DNA of 26,642 nucleotides from an uncultured Fusobacterium sp. Its GTDB lineage: Bacteria > Fusobacteriota > Fusobacteriia > Fusobacteriales > Fusobacteriaceae. The first letter of the stretch is position 1; every line of letters starts with the position of its first letter. Shown one piece after another: positions 1-7,254 of this stretch. The notes under the pieces were generated by a model. The model made no database searches. It saw nothing but the letters and a program-made list of their open reading frames with translations, and was not told the origin of the DNA. The DNA lies in assembly GCA_900543175.1 (NCBI GenBank), contig UQQO01000015.1, positions 1-26,642 on the forward strand, given 5' to 3'. The translations under genes were made by a program, and so were the position numbers.

Positions 1-56
1 GTTTACTTACTGTTAAATTAATACATTTTAATAATTTAGATAAAGGAGATTATATA

Positions 57-344
57 ATGACTGAAAAAGAATTTTTGATTTTATATCAAAAAAAAAGAGG
101 GCTTAAAAATATTCATGAAGCAAAGGAAAAAATAAACCTATTTTGGGAAGCTCTCTTTGAAGCTTTAGAAACTAACGATTCAGTAAGTTTTAGAGGTTGG
201 GGGATATTTGAGAAAAAAATTGTTCCTGCAAGAAGAATAATGAATATAAATACAAAAAAAATTCAATATTCAACACCTAGAAAATCAATTAGATTTAGAA
301 CTGGAAGTGTTCTTTCAAATAAAATAAATATTGATGAAGAATAA
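57..344 (+). CDS. HU/IHF-family DNA-binding protein
   Basis: A 95-residue basic protein of the bacterial histone-like HU/IHF family, which binds and bends DNA as a dimer in the nucleoid. The N-terminal helices (TEKEFLILYQKK, then an acidic/hydrophobic helix near residues 20-37) are followed by the family's core strand pattern SVSFRGWGIFEKK (residues about 42-54), equivalent to the HU segment V.L.GFG.F. The DNA-binding arm is around residues 58-76, with ARR and PRKS, and the C-terminal strand is IRFRTG. Length matches the family (90-99). AAAGGAG lies 8 bases before the ATG. It is monocistronic here, closed by a strong terminator. The sequence is diverged from canonical HU (the arm lacks the usual RNP triplet and reads NINTKK), so it may be a specialised paralogue rather than the main HU. 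Confidence 0.85.
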   Translation: MTEKEFLILYQKKRGLKNIHEAKEKINLFWEALFEALETNDSVSFRGWGIFEKKIVPARRIMNINTKKIQYSTPRKSIRFRTGSVLSNKINIDEE

Positions 345-350
345 AGTTAT

Positions 351-380
351 AACTCTCTTGAAAAATCAAGGGAGTTTTTA
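351..380 (+). terminator. Rho-independent terminator after HU-like gene
   Basis: A 10-base arm AACTCTCTTG (351-360) pairs with CAAGGGAGTT (367-376), with one G-T pair, around a 6-base loop. A T-run follows. It starts 6 bases after the stop codon. Confidence 0.85.
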
Positions 381-455
381 TTTTAAAATTAGTATGCAAC
401 TTTCAAAAATTATGTTATTATCTATGTATCAAAGGATATACTGGGAGGTAATAAA

Positions 456-1382
456 ATGAATGGAATAATAATTTTAGTATTATTTATACTTATTGTTGCT
501 TTAATGGCTACTCATGTAAGAATAGTTCCCCAATCAAGAGCTTATGTTATTGAAAGATTGGGAAAATATCTTGGAACTTGGAATGTGGGAATAAATATTC
601 TTGTACCTTTTATAGATAGAGTTGTTAAGAGAGTATCTTTAAAAGAGCAAGTTATTGACTTTAAACCTCAACCTGTTATTACTAAAGATAATGTTACTAT
701 GCAGATAGACTCAGTTATATATTTCCAAATAACTGATCCTAAACTTTATACTTATGGAGTAGAAAACCCTATGAGTGCAATAGAAAACTTAACTGCAACT
801 ACTTTGAGAAATATAATTGGAGCTATGGAGCTTGATGCAACTCTTACTTCAAGGGATACTATCAACACAGAGATGAGAGTTATATTAGATGAAGCTACTG
901 ACCCTTGGGGAATGAAAATAAATAGAGTGGAATTGAAAAATATTATCCCACCTAGAGAGATTCAAGATGCAATGGAAAGACAAATGAAGGCTGAAAGAGA
1001 GAGAAGAGAAGCTATCTTGAGAGCAGAGGGGCAAAAGAAATCTGCTATTCTTGTTGCTGAGGGAGAAAAGGAATCAGCTATATTAAAAGCTGAAGCTGAA
1101 AAACAATCTGCTATACTCAGAGCAGAGGGACAAAAAGAGGTTGCTATTAAAGAGGCAGAAGGTAGAGCTGAGGCAATTAGAGCAATTAAAGAAGCAGAGG
1201 CTGAAGGAATTAAACTATTGAAAGAAGCAGAAGCAAGCAAAGAGGTATTGATGTTAAAGAGTATGGAAACTTTAGGAAAAGTTGCTGATGGTAAGGCTAC
1301 AAAAATTATTATACCATCTGAAATTCAAAATTTAACATCGTTTAGTACACTATTTGCTGAGATGAATGAAAAAACTAAATAA
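456..1382 (+). CDS. SPFH/stomatin-like membrane protein (QmcA/YbbK type)
   Basis: A 308-residue protein with one N-terminal membrane segment (residues about 3-20). An SPFH/band-7 domain follows (about 23-180): VPQSRAYVIERLGKYLGTW, VSLKEQVIDFKPQPVITKDN and the conserved MELDATLTSRD and NRVELKNIIPP segments. Then comes a long Ala/Glu-rich coiled coil (about 175-265) and a short tail. Family members form oligomeric rings or cages at membranes, and QmcA-type proteins often work with membrane proteases or NfeD proteins; no such partner is adjacent. GGGAGG lies 7 bases before the ATG. The coiled coil is made of near-identical 11-residue units (for example SAILRAEGQKE). The gene stands alone between two terminators. 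Family assignment is secure; a specific cellular role cannot be read from the sequence. Confidence 0.93.
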   Translation: MNGIIILVLFILIVALMATHVRIVPQSRAYVIERLGKYLGTWNVGINILVPFIDRVVKRVSLKEQVIDFKPQPVITKDNVTMQIDSVIYFQITDPKLYTYGVENPMSAIENLTATTLRNIIGAMELDATLTSRDTINTEMRVILDEATDPWGMKINRVELKNIIPPREIQDAMERQMKAERERREAILRAEGQKKSAILVAEGEKESAILKAEAEKQSAILRAEGQKEVAIKEAEGRAEAIRAIKEAEAEGIKLLKEAEASKEVLMLKSMETLGKVADGKATKIIIPSEIQNLTSFSTLFAEMNEKTK

Positions 1383-1389
1383 AACTATT

Positions 1390-1427
1390 GGGGCTGTTCA
1401 AACTATTTGTTTGTTCAGCTCCTTTTA
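1390..1427 (+). terminator. Terminator after the SPFH gene
   Basis: GGGGCTG (1390-1396) pairs with CAGCTCC (1416-1422, one G-T pair). After a TT/TT internal mismatch, CAAAC (1399-1403) pairs with GTTTG (1409-1413). CCTTTTAAAT follows. Confidence 0.8.
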
Positions 1428-1461
1428 AATTATTTTAAACTATAATTATTTTTTCTTTCCC

Positions 1462-1688
1462 AAATATCAGCTAAAATGGAATTTGGAGAAGAATATTAGA
1501 GAGAGTTACGAAATCTGATGCTAAAAACTCCGACGTGTTTGAGATGAAGTCGAGTTCCAAAAATAGAGAAGCTTTAGCGACTACTATTTTTGAGATGCAG
1601 AAGTGGAAGAATGGAACTTCTGCGATCCCCATAGTCAGATGAGTGTTACTCTCTCTTTATTCTTTGACATAGAATTTAGCTGATATTT
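1462..1688. repeat. 227-bp structured inverted-repeat element
   Basis: The ends are a perfect 14-base inverted repeat: AAATATCAGCTAAA (1462-1475) and TTTAGCTGATATTT (1675-1688). Next to the ends is a second imperfect pair, AAGAATATTAGAGAGAG at about 1489 with CTCTCTTTATTCTT at about 1650. Inside are hairpins: AACTCCGAC/GTCGAGTT (1526-1556, one bulged C), AAAAATAG/CTATTTTT (1559-1591) and GCAGAAGT/ACTTCTGC (1597-1623, perfect). There is no ORF of note. It is locally richer in GC than the surrounding intergenic DNA. It could be a MITE-like non-autonomous element or a multi-branched RNA; the sequence alone does not decide. Confidence 0.7.
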
Positions 1689-1703
1689 AAAAGAAATAGA
1701 GAT

Positions 1704-1783
1704 AACTAAACTTGACTAATAATCGCAAATAACAAAGGTACTTTGTCAAGACCTAGCGATGTGTTAGATAGCTGAATTTAGTT
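1704..1783. repeat. Nested inverted-repeat (long hairpin) element
   Basis: Four nested pairs, from outside in: AACTAAA/TTTAGTT (1704-1710, 1777-1783), CTAA/TTAG (1716-1719, 1764-1767), ATCGC/GCGAT (1722-1726, 1756-1760) and ACAAAG/CTTTGT (1732-1737, 1741-1746, loop GTA). The pairs are separated by internal loops, as in a structured RNA or cruciform. It lies 15 bases after the larger element and 16 bases from the stop of the reductase gene, so it could also end that leftward transcript. Confidence 0.6.
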
Positions 1784-1799
1784 AGATATATTATAGTTT

Positions 1800-2303
1800 T
1801 TATATTAATTCTTTAAAATCTATATATTTCAACATAATTTTTAAAGCAGCTTCTAAAGTCTCTTTTTCAAGTGAAGTAAATCTTGCTACAACCCCACTAT
1901 CAATATCTAATACTCCATATAAAATATCATTTTGAATTATTGGCAGTACAATCTCTGATTTTGATCTAACATCACAAGCTATATGTCCTGGAAATTCACA
2001 GACATTATCAACTACTACAACTTCTCTTTTTTCAGCTGTATATCCACATACACCCTCTCCAATTTTTATTCTTGTAGTGGCAGGCATTCCACAAAATGGT
2101 CCTAAAACAAGTTCATTTTCCTTTAAAAGATAAAAACCACTCCAATTAATATTTTCAAAAAAAGCATATATAAAAGCTGAACTATTTGCTAAATTTGCAA
2201 GTGAATCTTTTTCTTTAGAAAGATAATTTTCTAATTCTTCTAAAAAAATTTTATACTTTTCTTCAACTTTAAAATTTTTATATAAATCTACATTAAATGC
2301 CAT
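1800..2303 (-). CDS. GAF-domain free methionine-(R)-sulfoxide reductase
   Basis: A 167-residue single GAF-domain protein of the MsrC/fRMsr family, which reduces free L-methionine-(R)-sulfoxide in the cytoplasm with thioredoxin as donor. Family blocks are present in order: NWSGFYLL (53-60), ELVLGPF (64-70), IGEGVCG (81-87), FPGHIACD (104-111), SEIVLPI (116-122) and GVLDIDS. By spacing against E. coli MsrC, Cys86 corresponds to Cys94 and Cys110 to the catalytic Cys118. The position of E. coli Cys84 is Thr76 here, while an extra Cys sits at residue 71 and another at 102, so the resolving-cysteine arrangement is changed. Length matches the family. An SD (AAGGGGAGATATT) precedes the ATG. It is probably its own transcription unit. 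Confidence 0.92.
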   Translation of the reverse strand: MAFNVDLYKNFKVEEKYKIFLEELENYLSKEKDSLANLANSSAFIYAFFENINWSGFYLLKENELVLGPFCGMPATTRIKIGEGVCGYTAEKREVVVVDNVCEFPGHIACDVRSKSEIVLPIIQNDILYGVLDIDSGVVARFTSLEKETLEAALKIMLKYIDFKELI

Positions 2304-2380
2304 AATATCTCCCCTTTAAATTTTTCATATATTATATAAAAAAATTTTTCTATTGCCAAGAAAAATGGTGTTTAATAAGA

Positions 2381-3475
2381 TTATTTTTTATTTTCCATTG
2401 AATAGATAAAAGAGGCTATATAAGTTGTAATCGGTGCTACAACAACTAAACCTATACTTCCAATAATTATTTTTATAATCTCAGAAACCACTAATTTCAT
2501 ATTTAAAATTTGGAGTATTGTTGTATCTCTCTCTAAAAAAAGTATCAACAATGTTAAAAATCCCCCTGAATATGCTAACAATAAAGTTGTTGTCATTGTA
2601 CCTATTACAGATCTTCCAACATTAAATCCTGACTTAATTAGATCTTTTCTACTTATTTCAGGATTGTGATATTTTAACTCTTGAATAGTAGCTGTCATAT
2701 CCATAGCAATATCCATAGCAGCTCCACTTGCTCCAATAACTATTGCTGAATAAAAAATATCCAGTATATTTATACTCATAGCACTTGAAAAAACTACACT
2801 TTGAGCTAGAGGTTGATTCATACCATCTATTCTAAAAGTATCACCAAATAAAAAAGTTAAAGCTGCTGTTACAAATAGTCCTGACATAGTCCCTAAAAAA
2901 GCACTTGTTCCCTTTTTAGTAAATCCTGCTACTAAAAATATAATTAAAGCTGACAACAATATCAATGTAAAAATTGTTATCATAAAAACATTTTCTCCCT
3001 TTTTCAATGCAGGTATTAGATACTCCCAAATTATAGCTACACTTCCTATAAAAGATAGTAGTGATTGAACTCCAACCTTTCTTGCATAAACTATTAATAA
3101 ACTGACAAAAATAAAAGCAAGTCCACCTATTTTTTCAATTCTCAACAATGATAGAGCCTTACCTTTCAATTCTCCATTATCATCTGTTACCACCATAAGA
3201 ATCTTATCTTTTTCCTTATAAAACTCATCATACTCCATACTTCCACTTAAAAGATTTCTTACCTCTAAAGTTTTTCCCTTATGCTCTCCAGTTAAGATTT
3301 CAACATTTAAATATTGAGATCCTATCTTTGATATTCCTTGAACTATTGCATCACTATTATCTACTGTAAGCACTCTTCCAATATTTTCCTGTTTAAAGAA
3401 AAACCCTTCCAGTTTTCCTTTAAAAACTAGAAGGGCAAGAAGAATCACTACAATAGAGATTCCTATTTTTCTCAC
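2381..3475 (-). CDS. YibE/F-family multi-pass membrane protein
   Basis: A 364-residue protein matching the YibE/F-like family found in Firmicutes and Fusobacteria. An N-terminal membrane helix (about 4-20) is followed by an extracytoplasmic domain of about 90 residues with small beta-rich motifs (VLTVDNSDAIVQG, EILTGEHKGKTLEVRN). Then come about seven hydrophobic segments (about 115-360), including the conserved small-residue/Asp stretch IVIGASGAAMDIAMDMTA and the RSVIGTMTTTLLLAYSGG segment. The start is GTG at 3475, preceded by a strong GGGGGAA SD; no better ATG is near. It begins 17 bases after the alkaline phosphatase gene, so the two are almost certainly co-transcribed. Function of the family is not established; transport is a guess. 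Confidence 0.85.
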   Translation of the reverse strand: MRKIGISIVVILLALLVFKGKLEGFFFKQENIGRVLTVDNSDAIVQGISKIGSQYLNVEILTGEHKGKTLEVRNLLSGSMEYDEFYKEKDKILMVVTDDNGELKGKALSLLRIEKIGGLAFIFVSLLIVYARKVGVQSLLSFIGSVAIIWEYLIPALKKGENVFMITIFTLILLSALIIFLVAGFTKKGTSAFLGTMSGLFVTAALTFLFGDTFRIDGMNQPLAQSVVFSSAMSINILDIFYSAIVIGASGAAMDIAMDMTATIQELKYHNPEISRKDLIKSGFNVGRSVIGTMTTTLLLAYSGGFLTLLILFLERDTTILQILNMKLVVSEIIKIIIGSIGLVVVAPITTYIASFIYSMENKK

Positions 3476-3492
3476 TCTATTTCCCCCTATGG

Positions 3493-4869
3493 CTATTTAA
3501 TCTCTTTTCCCATAGCTTTTCCAATTAATTTTGCAACATCTGTATTATCTTTAAATCCTGAAAACTCTTCTGCTCCATCTCCTACTGCTGCTAGTGGAAC
3601 TTGTACAGCTGTATGGGCATATGATGTCCATTGCATTCCTGATCTTTCAGAGATTATATGTGTTGTTGCTATTGCAACTGGGCTATACCCTCCAAATTGT
3701 TCACTTGCATTTTTATCTTTATCTTCTAAATCCATAGCTTTAACAATTTTAGCTTTTTCATCAGCTGTTAAATCTTTCAATCCCATGTTGTCAGCTATAT
3801 ATTTAAAATATTCATCTCTATTTCCAGTATAAGCCTTTTGAAGTACATCTTCTACTGAAACTTTAACATCTTTTAATTCATTTAATTTTAAGAAATAGTT
3901 AGCTCCAAATCCAAGCCCCATTCCTCCAGTTTCATGGTCTGCTGCAATTACTATTAAAGTATCTTTTGGATTTTTTTCATAAAATTCATAAGCTGATTTT
4001 ATTGCATCATCAAATGCTATTGTATCATAGATAGTTCCCATTACATCATTAGCATGTGATGCGTGGTCAATTCTTCCACCTTCTACCATCATGAAAAATC
4101 CATCTTTATCTTGTTTTAAAAGTTCAATTCCTTTTTCAGTCATATATTTTAAACTAGGAACTTCAGCTTTTCTATCTATTTCATATGGCATATGTGATGC
4201 TTCAATAGCTACAAAAGCTTTTTCTCCCTCTTTTGGAGTCCAATTTTTATAATCTTTAATTGAAAATTCTGATACAAATGTTTTATATCCTTTATCTGCA
4301 AACTCTTTTACAAGATCTCTATCATCTTTTCTCTTACTTGTAAGTTCTCCACCTTTTTTAACAAAGTGTCTAAATCCTCCACCTGCAAAGTAATCTACAT
4401 TACTTTTTACATAATCTTCAGCTATTCCATTTTCATCATCTCTATCTATATTGTGAGATGCAAATACTGCTGGAGTAGCATGAGTTATTCTTGTAGTAGT
4501 TACTAATCCTGTTGCTTTTCCATCCTCTTGAGCCATTTCTAAAAGAGTTTTTAGATCTTTACCTTTAGCATCCTTTGCTATATAACCATTGTTTGTTTTA
4601 TGTCCTGTTGCCAATGCTGTTCCTGCTGCTGCTGAGTCTGTAATTAAAGTATCTGCTGAATATGTAGTTGTTATTGCTGAAAATGGAAGTGAGTTTAATA
4701 GAAGTTTTCCATCCTCTTTCATCACACCTTTTTTATACTCTTCAGCTATCTGTCTTTGAGCTGCTCCCATTCCATCCCCTATGAAATAAAAGATATATTT
4801 AGGTTGTGCAAAACTTGTAGCTGCCATTAAAGCCATTCCTGCTAATACCATATGTTTTCTTTTTAACAT
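3493..4869 (-). CDS. phoA: Secreted alkaline phosphatase (PhoA family)
   Basis: A 458-residue phosphomonoesterase with a cleavable signal peptide (residues 1-21, KRK, hydrophobic core, SFA-Q), so it acts outside the inner membrane and releases inorganic phosphate. Metal and active-site motifs are complete: IGDGMG with Asp32, TDSAAAGTA with nucleophile Ser79, THATPA (about 130-135), EGGRIDHASHAND (metal Asp/His), AADHETGG (metal Asp-His), and a late SYAHTAVQVP His. Length fits the family (430-480). AGGAGG precedes the ATG. The gene is first in a unit with the YibE/F gene downstream. The leader carries a 7-base inverted repeat whose arm covers part of the SD. No PhoB-type box was recognised. 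Confidence 0.95.
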   Translation of the reverse strand: MLKRKHMVLAGMALMAATSFAQPKYIFYFIGDGMGAAQRQIAEEYKKGVMKEDGKLLLNSLPFSAITTTYSADTLITDSAAAGTALATGHKTNNGYIAKDAKGKDLKTLLEMAQEDGKATGLVTTTRITHATPAVFASHNIDRDDENGIAEDYVKSNVDYFAGGGFRHFVKKGGELTSKRKDDRDLVKEFADKGYKTFVSEFSIKDYKNWTPKEGEKAFVAIEASHMPYEIDRKAEVPSLKYMTEKGIELLKQDKDGFFMMVEGGRIDHASHANDVMGTIYDTIAFDDAIKSAYEFYEKNPKDTLIVIAADHETGGMGLGFGANYFLKLNELKDVKVSVEDVLQKAYTGNRDEYFKYIADNMGLKDLTADEKAKIVKAMDLEDKDKNASEQFGGYSPVAIATTHIISERSGMQWTSYAHTAVQVPLAAVGDGAEEFSGFKDNTDVAKLIGKAMGKEIK

Positions 4870-4882
4870 ATTTTACTTTCCT

Positions 4883-4913
4883 CCTTGAATATTTCAATTT
4901 TATGCTTTCAAGG
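4883..4913 (-). promoter_or_regulatory. Inverted repeat overlapping the phoA ribosome-binding site
   Basis: CCTTGAA (4883-4889 on plus) and TTCAAGG (4907-4913) are a perfect 7-base inverted repeat 17 bases apart. In the phoA mRNA the downstream arm TTCAAGG runs into the SD AAGGAGG. Folding would mask the SD, or the repeat could be an operator. Both are inference. Confidence 0.35.
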
Positions 4914-4971
4914 CTAGATTACTCCTTAAGTGTTAAATAAGTTTTATTTTTTTGTAAAACATATGTAAAAA

Positions 4972-5010
4972 AGCTAAGAAAATTGATAATCTAATATCAA
5001 CCTCTTAGCT
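4972..5010 (-). terminator. Terminator of the aminopeptidase-acetyltransferase unit
   Basis: Minus-strand AGCTAAGA/TCTTAGCT outer stem (5003-5010 with 4972-4979) encloses an inner TTGATA/TATCAA stem (4983-4988, 4995-5000). TTTTTT follows on the minus strand. It begins 5 bases after the acetyltransferase stop codon. Confidence 0.85.
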
Positions 5011-5015
5011 CTCTC

Positions 5016-5513
5016 TTAAAATATAATTTTTTCCCTTTTATACCCTATATACTCTGGGCTTTCATCACAGATACCAACTGTTTTAAATCCTTTTTTTTCA
5101 TAATAATCATTTAATTTATTATTGTTAATATTACAATCTAAACGAAGAGTTTTTTTGCTATTTTCTCTACATAAATTTTCACAATACTCTATAATTTCAC
5201 TTCCAATTCCTTTGATTTCAGTATCTGTTGCAAAATTATGAATATAGTAAGCTGGTACATCATTGTCCCATCTTTCATCTTCCTCTAGTAAAACAAATGT
5301 TCCAACTATCTTTTGAAAATTTTCTACAAGAAAAAGTTCTCTTTTTTCAACTCTCTCTTTAAAATAATTAAAATTATAAAATTTTAAATACTCTTCATCC
5401 CATTGATTAATACCATTTTCTTTCATCCAAAGGCATCTATTTTCTATTACTTTCATCACTGATAAAATATCATCTACTTCTGCCCTTCTAAAAATGAAAC
5501 TTTCTTTTTCCAC
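5016..5513 (-). CDS. GNAT-family N-acetyltransferase
   Basis: A 165-residue protein with the GCN5-related acetyltransferase fold. FIFRRAEVDDI at residues 6-16 is the typical opening strand. KIVGTFVLLEED (about 68-79) is the central strand pair. The acetyl-CoA-binding motif A is weak but recognisable as IHNFATDTEIKGIGSEIIEYCEN (around 92-114, with GIGSE in place of Q/RxxGxG/A). LRLDCNINNNKLNDYYEKKGF (about 122-142) is motif B, with the conserved Tyr and GF. The substrate cannot be predicted. It lies 9 bases downstream of the M18 aminopeptidase gene and shares its terminator, so it is the second gene of a two-gene operon. Confidence 0.88.
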   Translation of the reverse strand: MEKESFIFRRAEVDDILSVMKVIENRCLWMKENGINQWDEEYLKFYNFNYFKERVEKRELFLVENFQKIVGTFVLLEEDERWDNDVPAYYIHNFATDTEIKGIGSEIIEYCENLCRENSKKTLRLDCNINNNKLNDYYEKKGFKTVGICDESPEYIGYKREKIIF

Positions 5514-5522
5514 TGTTCCTAC

Positions 5523-6905
5523 CTAACTTCTATAAAATGCCTTATATGCTCTATATGTTTCATAAACATCTAGTTTTGATGAAACTTCAAAAGGTGAGTG
5601 CATAGCAAGTAAAGCTGGTCCAATATCAATTGTGTGAATTCCTAACTCTGCAAGATACATTGCAACAGTTCCTCCTCCACCTTCATCAACTTTTCCTAAC
5701 TCTCCAATTTGCCAATTAACTTTTGCATCATTTAATATTTGTCTAATTTTTCCTACATACTCTGCATCAGCATCGTTTGTACTGCTCTTTCCTCTAGCTC
5801 CTGTATATTTTGTTACAACAACTCCATACCCTATTTTAGCAGCATTTTGAGCATCGTGAACACTTCTAAATATTGGATCTATTCCAGCATTAACATCTGA
5901 AGACATAGCATTAGAGTTCCATAATGTTCTTCTTAGCATCATCTCATTGTAATTACCTTTTACTTTTTCTAAAAGATCTCCAGTTACATAGTTAATATAG
6001 TCAGATTTTAATCCTGTTGATCCTGCTGATCCTATCTCCTCTTTATCTGCTAAGAAACATACTGCTGTTCTCTTTGGAGTCTCTTCTAAATCAAGAATTG
6101 CCATCATTGAAGTATATCCACAAATTCTATCATCTTGTCCATAAGCTCCTATCATAGATTTATCAAATCCTAAATCTCTAGCCTTTCCAGCTGGTACAAG
6201 TTCAAGTTCTGCTGATATAAAATCTTCTTCTACCATTCCATAATCTCTATTTAAAATTTCAAGAACTGTATATTTTATTTTTTCTTTTATCTCTTTATCT
6301 TCAATAGTTGAAGGGATACTTCCTACAAGTATTTGAAGTTCCTCTCCCTTTATAACCTCTCCACTTTTTCTATCCCCTTGGATTTTTCCTGCAAGGTGTG
6401 GAAGAATATCTGGAATTGTAAATACTGGATCTTCATCTTTTTCCCCTATTTCAATATTTACTTTTTCTCCAGATGCTAATACTACAACTCCGTGCATAGC
6501 TAGAGGAATTGATGCCCATTGATATTTTTTAATTCCACCATAATAGTGAGTTTTCATATATGCAAGATCTAAATCTTCATATAGTGGATTTCCTTTTAAA
6601 TCCAATCTTGGAGAATCAACATGAGATACTACATAGTTTACACCTTTTTCTATATCATCTTCTCCAACTACAACTAATACAAGGTTTTTTCCTCTATTTA
6701 CATAGTAAACCTTATCTCCAGCTTTTAAACTACTTTTATTTTCAGCATTTACAAAACCTTTAGATTCTACTAATTCGATACCTTTAGTTACAAACTCTCT
6801 TTCTGTTTTAGCACTGCTTAAAAATTCTTTGTATCCTTCTGAAAACTTAAATACTTGATCTTTGCTGTCTATACAGTTCCAACCATTTTCTTTTTTGTAA
6901 TTCAT
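5523..6905 (-). CDS. M18-family zinc aminopeptidase
   Basis: A 460-residue cytoplasmic metallopeptidase of family M18 (aspartyl/leucyl aminopeptidase type; ApeA, LAP4). It removes N-terminal residues from peptides and forms large TET-like dodecamers. Zinc and catalytic residues appear in the expected order: SHVDSPRLDLKG (HxD, about 93-104), the GAYGQDDRICGY segment (about 252-263), ADKEEIGSAGSTG (Glu-Glu, about 285-297), SSDVNAGIDP (Asp) and the C-terminal MHSPFEVSSKLD (His). Length is normal for the family. The ATG follows CAGGGAGATG. Peptide catabolism suits an amino-acid-fermenting organism. The downstream acetyltransferase is in the same unit. Confidence 0.94.
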   Translation of the reverse strand: MNYKKENGWNCIDSKDQVFKFSEGYKEFLSSAKTEREFVTKGIELVESKGFVNAENKSSLKAGDKVYYVNRGKNLVLVVVGEDDIEKGVNYVVSHVDSPRLDLKGNPLYEDLDLAYMKTHYYGGIKKYQWASIPLAMHGVVVLASGEKVNIEIGEKDEDPVFTIPDILPHLAGKIQGDRKSGEVIKGEELQILVGSIPSTIEDKEIKEKIKYTVLEILNRDYGMVEEDFISAELELVPAGKARDLGFDKSMIGAYGQDDRICGYTSMMAILDLEETPKRTAVCFLADKEEIGSAGSTGLKSDYINYVTGDLLEKVKGNYNEMMLRRTLWNSNAMSSDVNAGIDPIFRSVHDAQNAAKIGYGVVVTKYTGARGKSSTNDADAEYVGKIRQILNDAKVNWQIGELGKVDEGGGGTVAMYLAELGIHTIDIGPALLAMHSPFEVSSKLDVYETYRAYKAFYRS

Positions 6906-6946
6906 CTTACCATCTCCCTGTTTTAGATGTTTGTTTCACCAAGTAT

Positions 6947-6974
6947 AGTATATCACATCTTTTTCCTTTATAAA
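6947..6974 (-). promoter_or_regulatory. Putative promoter of the aminopeptidase unit
   Basis: On the minus strand a -35-like TTTATA (6969-6974) is 16 bases from TATACT (6947-6952). A second overlapping TATACT lies at 6942-6947. The position is about 40 bases before the gene start. Confidence 0.4.
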
Positions 6975-6975
6975 T

Positions 6976-7003
6976 AAAAAAAGGAAGATTTTACTCTCCC
7001 TTT
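6976..7003 (-). terminator. Terminator after the 29-codon ORF
   Basis: Minus-strand AAAGGGAGA/TCTTCCTTT stem (one G-T pair) with a 6-base loop, running into TTTTTTT. It starts 8 bases after the TAG of the small ORF and so supports that ORF being a real transcript. Confidence 0.75.
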
Positions 7004-7011
7004 ATCTAAAA

Positions 7012-7101
7012 CTATTTTTCATTAGCCCAAAGTGTCAGTTGCTCTAACATATCCTCTGTAATTACTTGTGTTTCTAGCATCTCATCAGTATTTTTGTACA
7101 T
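7012..7101 (-). CDS. Hypothetical 29-residue protein
   Basis: A short ORF that begins MYKNTDEMLETQVITEDMLE and ends QLTLWANEK. An ideal SD (GGAGGAATA) lies directly before the ATG, and a Rho-independent terminator lies 8 bases past the stop. This gives it the full layout of a translated gene despite its size. The peptide is acidic and probably one amphipathic helix; there is no signal peptide or membrane segment. The family is not recognised. It may be a small regulatory protein, or the C-terminal remnant of a longer gene. The strong SD argues for the former. Confidence 0.45.
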   Translation of the reverse strand: MYKNTDEMLETQVITEDMLEQLTLWANEK

Positions 7102-7217
7102 TATTCCTCCTGCAATATATATAAAATTTTTTACCTTCAAAAATTAGTGACATAGATGTTATTATATTATTCATTATATATTTTAGCAAGAAAATATTTT
7201 TACTTTTCTAATTAGTT

Positions 7218-7239
7218 GTGATATTTCTATAAATATCAC
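7218..7239. repeat. Perfect 9-bp inverted repeat
   Basis: GTGATATTT (7218-7226) and AAATATCAC (7231-7239) with a 4-base CTAT spacer. It is either an operator-like palindrome or a small hairpin, and there is no T-run directly after it. Confidence 0.5.
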
Positions 7240-7254
7240 TATATCTTGTGTACA

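Noticed and set aside
962..1240. A 92-codon minus-strand ORF opposite the SPFH gene, rich in Ala/Ser
   Set aside because: It is the antisense shadow of the 11-residue coiled-coil repeats; no SD or promoter, and low-complexity composition is explained by the sense repeats.
1462..1688. A known riboswitch or IS element
   Set aside because: No gene follows in the proper direction for a riboswitch, no transposase is present, and I recognise no riboswitch core motif. Kept as an unnamed structured element.
7156..7215. A 19-codon Tyr/Leu-rich ORF on the plus strand as a second toxin gene
   Set aside because: It has no SD and no good promoter; mentioned only as a possible decayed copy in the paired-hairpin finding.
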